DNA from: Dehalobacter sp. DCA
GTDB lineage: Bacteria > Bacillota > Desulfitobacteriia > Desulfitobacteriales > Syntrophobotulaceae
NCBI RefSeq assembly: GCF_000305775.1
Contig: NC_018866.1
Coordinates: 310,001-374,000, forward strand
Length of the DNA: 64,000 nucleotides
Direction of reading: 5' to 3'
In this document: piece by piece, positions 28,326 to 36,472 of the stretch
Layout of the letters: each line of letters begins with the position of its first letter
Position numbering within the stretch: the first letter of the stretch is position 1
The notes under the pieces: model-generated
Told to the model about the DNA's origin: nothing
Database searches by the model: none
What the model saw: the letters and a program-made list of their open reading frames with translations, nothing else
Translations under genes and position numbers: made by a program

Positions 28326-28841
28326 CTAGTGCCGGTTGTCGGCTTGGTGAAGGATTTCTTCCATAGAATTTTGTGGGGTATGGTGGTTTTGGATTAAGCG
28401 CTGGATTTCCGGAGAGAGTCCTGCCCGGGCAGCCAGCCGTTTCCCCCAGGCAGGATGCTGTGTGTAAATCACCAGCGTCTTGACGAAAACTGATTTGCTT
28501 TGGCGGATGATGTTTTTGATCCGTTCCGGTAAATAATCAAAGACAACAATAAATATCCTCTGCCACAGAAGCAGATGGATCACTGATTTTCCGCAGTCAT
28601 GGAGAAGCGCACCACTTAATAGGTTACGGTAAATTTCTTTTCCATAACCATTTTCTATAAGACTGCTTTGTTCCTGAATATCCCGAGCGACATCGAGTGC
28701 ATGCCTCTGCTCTGTAAGGGTCTGCTTCAGAAACAGCTGTCTTTCCCGCTCCGACAGTACGGTATTTAGCCAGGAGTATTCATTCTCATTTACAACCGGG
28801 TGCAGCGCACTGCGTAATTGTTTGATCCGATAGAACATCAT
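28326..28841 (-). CDS. HD-domain phosphohydrolase
   Basis: A 171-aa protein with an HD domain: the metal ligands are in EQRHALDVARDI, GALLHDCGKSV (His-Asp) and the later IQNHHTPQ. The family covers nucleotide phosphohydrolases and HDIG regulators, and the substrate is unknown. The LLLWQRIFIVVFDYLP segment could be a membrane-associated helix. It is monocistronic and convergent with the preceding genes. An ATG-ATG pair opens the frame at 28841, following AAAGGAAC. Confidence 0.8.
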   Translation of the reverse strand: MMFYRIKQLRSALHPVVNENEYSWLNTVLSERERQLFLKQTLTEQRHALDVARDIQEQSSLIENGYGKEIYRNLLSGALLHDCGKSVIHLLLWQRIFIVVFDYLPERIKNIIRQSKSVFVKTLVIYTQHPAWGKRLAARAGLSPEIQRLIQNHHTPQNSMEEILHQADNRH

Positions 28842-28982
28842 TCAGTTCCTTTTTATTTTGACTTTAATCTCATTCTTATTCTTATTCTATTATACCCTTA
28901 CGATTTATAATTTCTAGTGCCTTAATAAGCTTAGGCATAATCATGGATCATCCTAGATAGCTTTCTTTTTAAGTAAATTCTA

Positions 28983-29011
28983 TTGTCATCATTTGGACAT
29001 TAGGTTATGCT
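28983..29011 (+). promoter_or_regulatory. Possible phoU promoter
   Basis: TTGTCA, 17 nt, TATGCT; moderate match on both hexamers, 54 bp before the phoU start. Confidence 0.35.
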
Positions 29012-29064
29012 ATTTTGTATTACATTACACATTTTGCAGATGAAGTCACACCCGGGGGGATACG

Positions 29065-29718
29065 ATGCGCCATAAATTTGAAGCCCAGCTTCAGGAGCTG
29101 AAGAAAAAAATAGTAGAGATGAGCGTGTTAGTTGAGAAAGCGCTAGAACAGGCCATGGAAAGCTTGAAGAATAGGGATATGGCTCTGGCGGAAAAGGTCA
29201 TCAGCGATGACGGCCAGATCAATGATTCTGAGCAGGATATCGAACTGCTCTGTACCCACCTTGTTGCAACCCAGCAGCCGTTTGCCTCAGATCTCCGTAA
29301 TATTGTTGCAAGCTATAAAATCATTTCCTCTCTGGAAAGAATGGGCGATTTATCTGTCGATATTGCCAAAGTATCCTTGCGGATCGGACCAGATCCACTG
29401 ATCAAGCCGTTGATTGACATGCCGAAAATGGCTGAGATAGCAGTCCAAATGATGCGTACGGCCGTCCAGGCTTTTATCTGTGAAGATGTTGAACTTGCAC
29501 GGTCTCTGGCTGAGACTGACCACAAAGTGGATCATTACTATAAATTGATTTTTAACGAATTGAATGAGATGATGGCGAAAGACTCGGCAATATCGGGCCA
29601 GGCGGTCTACCTGCTTCTAGCGACCCGCTATATCGAAAGAATCGGCGATTACTGTACGAATATCGGGGAAGAAGTCATTTATATGCAATTAGGTGTTAGA
29701 GAAAATTTAAACAAATAG
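29065..29718 (+). CDS. phoU: Phosphate transport regulator PhoU
   Basis: A 217-aa two-bundle helical protein, typical of PhoU: each half carries the acidic metal-binding signature (ALAEKVISDDGQINDSEQDI in the first; ARSLAETDHKVDHYYKLIFN in the second), with the ERMGDLSVDIAKVS and ERIGDYCTNIGEEV helices. PhoU damps Pst phosphate uptake and PhoR signalling. No pst genes are beside it here; it is a single gene with its own terminator. Confidence 0.95.
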   Translation: MRHKFEAQLQELKKKIVEMSVLVEKALEQAMESLKNRDMALAEKVISDDGQINDSEQDIELLCTHLVATQQPFASDLRNIVASYKIISSLERMGDLSVDIAKVSLRIGPDPLIKPLIDMPKMAEIAVQMMRTAVQAFICEDVELARSLAETDHKVDHYYKLIFNELNEMMAKDSAISGQAVYLLLATRYIERIGDYCTNIGEEVIYMQLGVRENLNK

Positions 29719-29766
29719 ATAGAAATATACATGAGTTCTATATTCTATCTTGATCATCAGCTAAAG

Positions 29767-29796
29767 AACCCGGGGGTTGCCGGGTTAATTTTTTTT
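29767..29796 (+). terminator. Terminator behind phoU
   Basis: 7-bp GC-rich stem AACCCGG / CCGGGTT, 6-nt loop, then AA and eight T. Confidence 0.9.
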
Positions 29797-29885
29797 ATAA
29801 TTTTATGATTGAAAAGATACCTTGTCATTTCCTGCCTTTATCAAGCGTAATAATAAAAAAACAGCTTGTAAAGGGAGGATTTGAC

Positions 29886-31109
29886 TTGAACATAAAATGG
29901 AAGGAATTATGGGATGCTAATCCGGACATTTTCAGTGTATCCGGATGGGAAGAATGTCCAGAAGAAGTCAGGAAAGGTTGGCATCTGCCTTCCCAGTTTG
30001 ATTATTTCAGTGCCGGGGATATCAGTTTCAGAGTTGGAATCATCGCTGCGCAGGGAGTCTACAGGGAGGAAGACTTTCTTTTGGGCGGGATTCTGTGGGG
30101 AGGACATCTAGGAAATGGCAGCAGGACTTTGATTTATTATGTGGCAAAAGAATTTTCTCCTGTATTTTTAGGTGCGGTTTCTCAAATAGGAGGCATGCTG
30201 TTTGCCAGGACGGTTTTTTGGCGGGAAAAATTGACCCCAAATTTGTATGTTCTGGCAGAAAAAGATTACGATAAAGGTTTTTTTCGGTTGGATACAGGAG
30301 AACTGCGCCCCGGTTGGGAACACTGGCAAAGAGAATTAAATCCAGTGGCCTGGAATCATCTGACGGTGATCAACCACTATTTTGAAAGCCTGGCCAAGAG
30401 AAGAGTCCGGGCAGTATCCGAAAAGAACAAAATCACCTATTGCTGGGGAAATATTCAAATTGCCGAGTTTAAAAAGAAAGGGAACAAGTTTGAACTGTCT
30501 ACCAAAGTAAAATGGACCAGGAATAAAAATATTGCTTCCAAATTTCTAAAGTTGGGGTGGGTCGATTTCTCCGGAAATCTTAATGATGAATTTTGCAGAG
30601 CCATTAACGGGATACTGGAACTGCTGGAGAATATGGAGATAAATGGTAGCCTTGATTCCAGGGAATTATTAGATCTTAAGATAATCTATGACAGGGAATT
30701 CATCCCCCAATATTTTGGAAAGTACCTGGAAGTTCCCTGGTATCCAAGAGACTTCAGTGATTTGATTGAAAGCCGGCAACTGTATTTTTTCCAACGGGAT
30801 CAATCTATTAGGATTATTAAGCCTGTTCTGGAGAAACCATCGCTAAAAGTTGTACAAACGCTGCTGGTATTTTCAGCTTTTGAAAACTATGCGAAGCATC
30901 ATCAAGGTTTCCCGGGATATCCGCAACTGGAGTGGAACTACAAAATATTCCTTTTTTGCGAAGCCGATTACATGGAAGAATTGCGTCTGTGCCAATCCTG
31001 GCTGAAGCAGCCCGATAAATATCCATTGATCATCATGCCCAAAGAATGGCGGACGGAGGGCTTTAAAGGAGTAAAAGATAACTTCATTGCATTCGGCATG
31101 GATGCATAG
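29886..31109 (+). CDS. Unknown 407-aa protein
   Basis: I do not recognise this protein. It is soluble, with no signal peptide or membrane helix, and rich in aromatic residues (WEECPEEVRKGWHLPSQFDY, NHLTVINHYFESLAKRRVR). The N-terminal half (to about 170) looks beta-rich; a Lys-rich patch follows near residues 180-225. There are few cysteines and no nucleotide-binding motif. I take the TTG at 29886 as start because GGGAGG lies 7 nt upstream, whereas the longer frame from 29805 begins beside the phoU terminator without a ribosome site. thpR follows after about 48 bp. Confidence 0.75.
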   Translation: MNIKWKELWDANPDIFSVSGWEECPEEVRKGWHLPSQFDYFSAGDISFRVGIIAAQGVYREEDFLLGGILWGGHLGNGSRTLIYYVAKEFSPVFLGAVSQIGGMLFARTVFWREKLTPNLYVLAEKDYDKGFFRLDTGELRPGWEHWQRELNPVAWNHLTVINHYFESLAKRRVRAVSEKNKITYCWGNIQIAEFKKKGNKFELSTKVKWTRNKNIASKFLKLGWVDFSGNLNDEFCRAINGILELLENMEINGSLDSRELLDLKIIYDREFIPQYFGKYLEVPWYPRDFSDLIESRQLYFFQRDQSIRIIKPVLEKPSLKVVQTLLVFSAFENYAKHHQGFPGYPQLEWNYKIFLFCEADYMEELRLCQSWLKQPDKYPLIIMPKEWRTEGFKGVKDNFIAFGMDA

Positions 31110-31157
31110 TAAGATTGTTGTAAGGAGAAAATGCCACATACGATGGAGTTATGCTGC

Positions 31158-31697
31158 ATGCGATTATTTATCAGCCTGAATTTTAGTGAACAGAGTCTTG
31201 AACAATTCGAAAAATGGCAGGATGAACTTAAGGTTAAAGGTCTTCGCGGCTATTGGCGCAGACGTGATAACTTGCACCTGACGCTGCGTTTTTTAGAAGA
31301 AGTGGAAGAAAAGGATCTTGATGCTTTGAAACAGACCCTGGCGGGTGTTTCGGGACATATCGGTGAATTTGCGATTGCTTTTGATTCCCTTGGTGTATTC
31401 CCGAATATCATACAGCCCCGGATACTATGGGCCGGGATAAGAAAAGAACCGAAGCTGATTCAGCTGCAAAAGCAGATCCAGCAGGCGACGAGCCAATTTG
31501 GAGCACCGCCTGATACCAGACCTTTTAAACCTCATCTTACCTTAGCGAGCGGCGGCATCAAGGGTATCGACCAAAATATCCTAAATTGGGGCAATACGCT
31601 TGATCTTAAAGAGATTGCCGTCCATTATGCTTTAATGCAAAGCAAAGTGGAGAATGGCATTCGGCAATACCTGACAGTTGCCCGGTACCGGATCTGA
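31158..31697 (+). CDS. thpR: RNA 2',3'-cyclic phosphodiesterase ThpR
   Basis: A 179-aa member of the 2H phosphoesterase superfamily (formerly 2'-5' RNA ligase). Both catalytic H-x-T-x motifs are present: NLHLTLRFL and KPHLTLAS. It opens RNA 2',3'-cyclic phosphates. The family normally starts MRLFIxL, which corresponds to the ATG at 31158 with GGAG 9 nt upstream; a 27-bp longer frame exists but places its ribosome site too close. Its last codons overlap the leader of the GNAT gene. Confidence 0.92.
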   Translation: MRLFISLNFSEQSLEQFEKWQDELKVKGLRGYWRRRDNLHLTLRFLEEVEEKDLDALKQTLAGVSGHIGEFAIAFDSLGVFPNIIQPRILWAGIRKEPKLIQLQKQIQQATSQFGAPPDTRPFKPHLTLASGGIKGIDQNILNWGNTLDLKEIAVHYALMQSKVENGIRQYLTVARYRI

Positions 31698-31743
31698 TCA
31701 TTCCATCATTTGTCGGGAAACATGGACAGATAAAGGAGAAAAG

Positions 31744-32202
31744 ATGGTAACCTATAGACATGCAAAGCTAAGTGATGTGGAAGACATTATTAGCCTGATC
31801 AATTATTATGCAGAACAGGGACTCATGCTCCCCAGAACCCGAAGTGCGCTGTATGAAGGAATCAGGGAGGTCATTGTAGCGGTAGAGGATGACCGGATCG
31901 TCGGAACCGGCGCTTTACATATAACCTGGGACGATCTCGCTGAGATCAGGGCACTGGCGGTTGAGGAAAGCTACAGGGGGAAAGGGTTAGGCCGCAAGAT
32001 TGTTGAGCTTCTTTTGGAGGAGGCCAGAGAGCTTCATTGCCCCAAGGTATTTACCCTGACGTATCAGGTAGATTTCTTCAAGCATATGGGATTCGAAATT
32101 ACTGAAAAGGATTCAATGCCCCATAAGGTCTGGAAAGAATGCATCAATTGTGTTAAGTTTCCTAATTGTGATGAAAATGCTCTGATTCTTTACTTAAAAT
32201 AG
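31744..32202 (+). CDS. GNAT N-acetyltransferase, ArgA-like
   Basis: A 152-aa GNAT protein. The acetyl-CoA pyrophosphate loop is RALAVEESYRGKGLGRKIVE, preceded by the strand GTGALHITWDDLAEI. The ending KECINCVKFPNCDENALIL with clustered Cys, plus the whole length, resembles short ArgA-type N-acetylglutamate synthases of clostridia, but substrate identity cannot be proved from sequence. The ATG at 31744 follows AAAGGAG. It lies 8 bp before rnhA. Confidence 0.85.
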   Translation: MVTYRHAKLSDVEDIISLINYYAEQGLMLPRTRSALYEGIREVIVAVEDDRIVGTGALHITWDDLAEIRALAVEESYRGKGLGRKIVELLLEEARELHCPKVFTLTYQVDFFKHMGFEITEKDSMPHKVWKECINCVKFPNCDENALILYLK

Positions 32203-32210
32203 GGGGTTCA

Positions 32211-32657
32211 ATGGCTGTAAAAAGTGTAAAGATTTATACGGACGGAGCATGTTCAGGCAATCCCGGGCCGGGGGGTTGGGCGGCAGTCCTGAAGTATGGT
32301 GAACATGAAAGAGAGATCAGCGGCTTTGAAGGCAATACAACCAATCAGCGCATGGAGCTGACAGCGGCAGTCCAAGGACTGGCCGCCCTGAAAGAAAGCT
32401 GCAGTGTCCAGGTTCACAGTGACAGTGCCTATTTAATTAATGCATTTGAACAAGACTGGCTTTCCCGCTGGCTAAAGAATGGCTGGCAGAGTTCGCAAAA
32501 GAAACCGGTTGAAAACCGTGATCTCTGGGTATCGCTTCTGGAACTCACGGCAAAGCATGACGTTGTCTGGGTTAAAGTCAAAGGTCATTCAGGACATCCC
32601 GAGAACGAACGATGTGACGAACTTGCCCGTAAAGCGATCGCCGAAGCTTTGGCCTGA
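32211..32657 (+). CDS. rnhA: Ribonuclease HI
   Basis: A 148-aa type 1 RNase H that degrades RNA in RNA-DNA hybrids. All catalytic acidic residues are visible: Asp11 in IYTDGACSGNPGPGGWA, Glu in NQRMELTAAV, Asp in VHSDSAYLINAF, and the C-terminal KVKGHSGHPENERCDELAR block with the His loop and last Asp. The basic protrusion WLKNGWQSSQKKPV is present. Confidence 0.96.
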   Translation: MAVKSVKIYTDGACSGNPGPGGWAAVLKYGEHEREISGFEGNTTNQRMELTAAVQGLAALKESCSVQVHSDSAYLINAFEQDWLSRWLKNGWQSSQKKPVENRDLWVSLLELTAKHDVVWVKVKGHSGHPENERCDELARKAIAEALA

Positions 32658-32715
32658 TCAAATTCTTTAAGATTGGTTTTTCCCTAATAAATCATGCAAT
32701 TCGGCTTATTTAGTC

Positions 32716-32743
32716 TTGTTTTTGCAAATAATTTCGTTATAAT
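32716..32743 (+). promoter_or_regulatory. Promoter of the acyl-CoA cluster
   Basis: TTGTTT, 16 nt, perfect TATAAT. It would start a leader of about 85 nt that runs into the hairpin at 32799-32834. Confidence 0.6.
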
Positions 32744-32798
32744 AATTCATAAGGCAAGTTAATAGCGATACATAAGATTACTTTAATAATGAACAATC

Positions 32799-32834
32799 AA
32801 TTAAAGGAATAACCATATATTCCTTTAATTTTTT
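32799..32834 (+). terminator. Terminator/attenuator in the leader of the acyl-CoA cluster
   Basis: Perfect 13-bp stem AATTAAAGGAATA / TATTCCTTTAATT, 6-nt loop, followed by a T-run. It is 141 bp behind rnhA but only about 50 bp behind the putative promoter and 62 bp before the first gene, which fits transcription attenuation better than simple rnhA termination. Confidence 0.8.
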
Positions 32835-32896
32835 GAGTTTTCATTCAGTATATACAAGGTACTAGAATCAATATGACGATATGGAAGGGATTATGG

Positions 32897-34171
32897 ATGG
32901 CAAAATTTCTAGAGTATCAAGGTAAGGAATGGCTTGCCAAAGCGGGAATACCCGTACCGAAGGGCAGGTCGGCATCTTCTCCGGAAGAAGCGCAGCAAGC
33001 GGCAGAATGGATTGGCAAGTCCGTAGCTGTCAAAGGTCAGGTCCAGGCAGGAGGACGAGGAAAAGCCGGTATTGTAAAACTGGTCGTGACTCCGTCCGAA
33101 GCTTCGGCAGCAGCAGCTGAAATACTGGCAAAGACAGTCAAAGGACTCCCTGTCAGGCAAGTTTTAATTGAGGAGAAACTGGCGATCAAAAAAGAATACT
33201 ATTGTTCATTTGTCATTAACAATGCAAGAGACGCCCGCTGCCCGATGCTGATGTTCAGCTCAGAAGGCGGTATGGATATTGAAAGTGTTCCTGAAGAACT
33301 AATTTTTAAGATGAATATCGACCCTATTTTTGGTCTGCAGATTTACGATGCGATCGATTTTTGTGTCCGAGCTGGCATTCCAAATAAAGAATTGAGTAAG
33401 TTTGCTTCTTTCCTGACGAAGCTGTCCCAAGTCTACAAAAAGTATGACTGCCAGACCCTGGAGATCAATCCGTTTGTCATGACGGAGGATGGAAGCCTGA
33501 TCTGTGCGGACTGCAAAATGGAGATTGATAACAGCTCTGTGGGCCGTCATCCGGAATTTGGCATTAAAATTGCCCGCGATTTGCCTGGTGAAGTCACCGA
33601 ACTCGATATGATCGGCTGGAGCATTGAAGAAACAGATGCCCGTGGAACCGGCTTCCTGATGAATATGGGTTATGACGAAGTAAGCCCCGGCTATATTGGC
33701 TATCACCCGATCGGCGGCGGTTCGGCGATGATGGGACTTGATGCGCTGAATCAGGTAGGACTCAAGCCTGCCAACTATGCCGATACGAGCGGCAATCCTG
33801 TTGGATCAAAAATCTATCGCGTTGCCAAGTGCGTACTATCGCAGCCCAATATTGACGGTTATCTTCTTGGCGGCTTTATGATGGCGAATCAGGAGCAATG
33901 GCACCATGCCAATGCGATTGTCAAAGTACTGTGGGAAGAGCTTCCGAAGAGGCCCGGCCTGCCTTGCGTTCTGTTACTCTGCGGCAATCGCGAGGATGAA
34001 TCCATGGAGATTCTACGCAAGGGTCTGGCAGAGCTGATGACTCCGGACGGAATTGGCAAAAGAATTGAAATATACGGAAAAGAGCATGTCACGGATACTA
34101 AATTTATTGGTCAAAGACTTCTGGCTCTAGCCAAAGAATACAGGGCAGAAAAAGATGCTCAAGGAAAGTAG
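32897..34171 (+). CDS. Acyl-CoA ligase beta subunit, SucC-like (possible malate-CoA ligase)
   Basis: A 424-aa ADP-forming acyl-CoA synthetase beta-type subunit. The N-terminal ATP-grasp domain is clear (FLEYQGKEWLAKAGIPVPKG, then VAVKGQVQAGGRGKAGIV, and EINPFVMTEDGSLICADCKME for the metal site), followed by the CoA-ligase flavodoxin-like domain (about 250-415, with GTGFLMNMGYDE and GGGSAMMGLDALN). It is longer than E. coli SucC (388 aa). It should pair with the alpha subunit encoded at 34576. Next to a CitE-type lyase and malic enzyme, malate rather than succinate is a plausible substrate. The ATG at 32897 follows GGAAGGG. Confidence 0.85.
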   Translation: MAKFLEYQGKEWLAKAGIPVPKGRSASSPEEAQQAAEWIGKSVAVKGQVQAGGRGKAGIVKLVVTPSEASAAAAEILAKTVKGLPVRQVLIEEKLAIKKEYYCSFVINNARDARCPMLMFSSEGGMDIESVPEELIFKMNIDPIFGLQIYDAIDFCVRAGIPNKELSKFASFLTKLSQVYKKYDCQTLEINPFVMTEDGSLICADCKMEIDNSSVGRHPEFGIKIARDLPGEVTELDMIGWSIEETDARGTGFLMNMGYDEVSPGYIGYHPIGGGSAMMGLDALNQVGLKPANYADTSGNPVGSKIYRVAKCVLSQPNIDGYLLGGFMMANQEQWHHANAIVKVLWEELPKRPGLPCVLLLCGNREDESMEILRKGLAELMTPDGIGKRIEIYGKEHVTDTKFIGQRLLALAKEYRAEKDAQGK

Positions 34172-34180
34172 GGAAATGCC

Positions 34181-34471
34181 ATGCTGGAAATTAAAGAAAA
34201 AAGTATTACCATAAGCATCGATACCAGCAAGTGTGACACATGTGAAACCAAAGCATGCGCAGCAGCTTGTAAAAAATATGCCAGAGGATTGCTTCAAATT
34301 GTTGACGGGAAACCATCCGTCGAGTATCTGAGCGCAGGGGAAGTTCTCCGGCTTGGAACAGAATGTCTGGCTTGTGAGATCGCCTGTAAGTTCGAAGGGA
34401 ATAAGGCTTTGACCATCGATGTTCCGATTACGGGTATTGATGTCTATCTAGCCAAACGCGGTTTACAATAG
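34181..34471 (+). CDS. Small ferredoxin-like 7-Cys protein
   Basis: A 96-aa protein with two cysteine clusters: Cys18, 21, 26 and 30 in CDTCETKACAAACKK, and Cys62, 65 and 69 in CLACEIACKFEG. The spacing resembles a two-cluster ferredoxin of the FixX/dicluster kind, but the usual prolines are absent and one of eight ligands is missing, so one cluster might be 3Fe-4S or lost. It is placed between the beta and alpha ligase subunits, 9 bp after the first, and so is surely co-transcribed. The role is unknown: electron transfer, redox sensing or a structural subunit of the ligase. Confidence 0.8.
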   Translation: MLEIKEKSITISIDTSKCDTCETKACAAACKKYARGLLQIVDGKPSVEYLSAGEVLRLGTECLACEIACKFEGNKALTIDVPITGIDVYLAKRGLQ

Positions 34472-34480
34472 TTTATTTAC

Positions 34481-34552
34481 ATATCAGAAAGTATAAATTA
34501 CTTTCTGATATATCTAAGTGCAGTAAAGGCTGTCACCAGCCAAGTTTCTTTA
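34481..34552 (+). repeat. Dispersed intergenic repeat, copy D
   Basis: Contains a perfect 13-bp hairpin (ATATCAGAAAGTA / TACTTTCTGATAT, loop TAAAT), then TATCTAAGTGCAGTAAAGGC and CACCAGCCAAGTTTCTTTAC. It sits inside the operon, between the ferredoxin-like and SucD-like genes. Confidence 0.85.
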
Positions 34553-34575
34553 CAAAATTTAAATGAGGGATAAGA

Positions 34576-35472
34576 ATGGGTATTTTAATCAGTAACCAGT
34601 CTAAAGTCATTATCCAGGGAATTACCGGCCGTGAAGGATCTGTAAGAACCAAATACATGAAAGAATATGGCACCAAAGTCATCGGCGGAACCAGCCCAGG
34701 AAAAAAAGGGGACGAGGTTCATGGCATCCCCGTCTATAATACGGTTAAGGAAATTGCCAGAGAACAGGGTGAGATTGACTTTAGCGTTATCTTTGTGCCG
34801 GGCAGTGTTCTGAAAACCGCTGTTTTTGAAGCTGCCGACGCGGGTGTCAAAAATATTATTCCGTGTGTTGAAGGAACACCCATCCATGATATTATGGAAA
34901 TGGTCGCTTATTGCAAGCTGAGAGGAACCCGCTTAATCGGCCCCGGATCCATTGGCATTTTGACACCGGGAGAAGCAGTCGTCGGCTGGCTTGGCGGCAA
35001 TGTCGAGTGGGCTAACAAGTTCTTCAAGAAAGGCAATATTGGTGTCTTTTCGCGCAGTGGCGGACAATCAGGGACCATCCCTTGGGTATTAAGAGAAGGT
35101 GGCTTCGGCGTAAGTACAGTCGTACATACCGGAACCGAACCTGTACTTGGAACATCTATGGCTGATTTGCTGCCCTTATTTGAAGCAGATCCTGAAACAA
35201 AAGGTGTAGCCGTCTATGCCGAGATCGGCAGCTCTCAGGAAGAGGAATGTGCCGATACTATTGCGGAAGGCAAATTCACAAAACCTTTTGTGATCTACGT
35301 GGCCGGAGCCTGGGCTCCCGAAGGCCAACGTTTTTCCCATGCTTCAAATATTGTGGAACGCGGACGTGGCTCAGCGAAGAGCAAAATTGAAGCGGTCCTT
35401 AAAGCGGGTGGTTTTGTCGCCGAAACGCCAATAGATATCCCGATTATTTTGAAGGAGAAAATTAAGGAATAA
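34576..35472 (+). CDS. Acyl-CoA ligase alpha subunit, SucD-like (possible malate-CoA ligase)
   Basis: A 298-aa partner of the 32897 product. The CoA-binding Rossmann domain starts VIIQGITGREGS, and the ligase domain has FSRSGGQSGTIPW and the histidine loop QRFSHASNIVERGRGSAKSK, where His255 corresponds to the phosphohistidine of SucD. The SHASNI loop differs from the GHAGAI of succinyl-CoA synthetase. It catalyses ATP-dependent formation of an acyl-CoA; the identity of the acid is inferred from neighbours only. The ATG follows GAGGGA. Confidence 0.86.
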   Translation: MGILISNQSKVIIQGITGREGSVRTKYMKEYGTKVIGGTSPGKKGDEVHGIPVYNTVKEIAREQGEIDFSVIFVPGSVLKTAVFEAADAGVKNIIPCVEGTPIHDIMEMVAYCKLRGTRLIGPGSIGILTPGEAVVGWLGGNVEWANKFFKKGNIGVFSRSGGQSGTIPWVLREGGFGVSTVVHTGTEPVLGTSMADLLPLFEADPETKGVAVYAEIGSSQEEECADTIAEGKFTKPFVIYVAGAWAPEGQRFSHASNIVERGRGSAKSKIEAVLKAGGFVAETPIDIPIILKEKIKE

Positions 35473-35569
35473 TGATTGATTCTTGGAATTAATATCTTTG
35501 CTTGATGAAAATAATCTTGGCATAGTTGCCAAAATTCTTAAAGGTAAAATAAAAGGAGGCATACTTAAA

Positions 35570-36451
35570 ATGGCTGTTATGAGATCTATTCTCTACGTAC
35601 CGGGAAATAACCCGAAGATGGTTGAGAAAGCGCCAAGCTTTCCTGCTGATATCATCACACTGGATCTGGAGGATTCCGTACCACCGGCTGAAAAGGAAAA
35701 TGCACGCAAAATTATTGCCGAGAATCTGAAATATGCCGGTTCCAATGGTTCCCAGATTTATGTCAGAATCAACAACTGGGAAACAGAATTAACCAACGAT
35801 GACCTTGAGGCTGTCGTTTGGGAAGGTCTTCATGGCGTAACGCTTGCCAAGACTGGACATCCTGATGATGTCAAACGTCTGGACTGGAAGCTCGAAGAGC
35901 TGGAGCGCCGCCGTGGTCTGGAAGTTGGTTCCATCAAAATTTCTATGCTGCTGGAAACAGCAAAAGGAATCATGAATGCGTATGAGTGCTGTATGGCTAG
36001 CAAACGTAACGTGAATGCTATTTTTGGCGCTGTAGATTATTGCCGCGACATGCGGATCAAACTAACCTCCGAAGCGAATGAGCAGCTGTGGGGACGCGCC
36101 AAAGTCGGTGTTGCCTGCCGTGCAGCCGGTATTGTCGCAATTGACGCACCGTTTGTTGCTTATCAGGATATTCCCGCTTTCGAAAAGAACGTTGCCGATG
36201 GCAAACAGATGGGCTATGAAGGCCGTATGATTATTCATCCGGGCCAGGTTGAGCCGTCCAACCGTCTGTATGCTCCGGATCCGGCCGATGTAGAATGGGC
36301 TAACGGCGTTGTCAAAGTGTTTGAAGAAGAGGGTATTGCCAAAGGAAAAGCAGCCGTATCCTACAACGGTAAAATGGTGGATACTCCCGTATACCTGAAT
36401 GCCAAAGATATTCTGGCTGCTCAGGCTGAGATTGAAGCGAAAGAAGCTTGA
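35570..36451 (+). CDS. CitE/HpcH-type CoA-ester lyase (possible malyl- or citramalyl-CoA lyase)
   Basis: A 293-aa TIM-barrel aldolase of the HpcH/HpaI-CitE family. Motifs: RSILYVPGNNPKMVEKA, DIITLDLEDSVPPAEKENAR (metal-binding acids), YVRINNW, SMLLETAKGIMNAYECC (metal Glu) and GRMIIHPGQVEPSNRLYAP. No citrate lyase alpha or gamma subunits are nearby, so a stand-alone lyase acting on malyl-CoA, citramalyl-CoA or a similar thioester is more likely than citrate lyase. The ATG at 35570 has AAAGGAGG upstream; the longer frame is discarded. The stop codon merges into repeat copy E. Confidence 0.85.
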   Translation: MAVMRSILYVPGNNPKMVEKAPSFPADIITLDLEDSVPPAEKENARKIIAENLKYAGSNGSQIYVRINNWETELTNDDLEAVVWEGLHGVTLAKTGHPDDVKRLDWKLEELERRRGLEVGSIKISMLLETAKGIMNAYECCMASKRNVNAIFGAVDYCRDMRIKLTSEANEQLWGRAKVGVACRAAGIVAIDAPFVAYQDIPAFEKNVADGKQMGYEGRMIIHPGQVEPSNRLYAPDPADVEWANGVVKVFEEEGIAKGKAAVSYNGKMVDTPVYLNAKDILAAQAEIEAKEA

Positions 36452-36472
36452 CGCCAGCCAAGTTTGCTTTAA
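36449..36472 (+). repeat. Dispersed intergenic repeat, partial copy E
   Basis: Only the 3' end of the repeat: TGACGCCAGCCAAGTTTGCT and TTA. The stop codon of the lyase gene lies within it. Confidence 0.6.
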
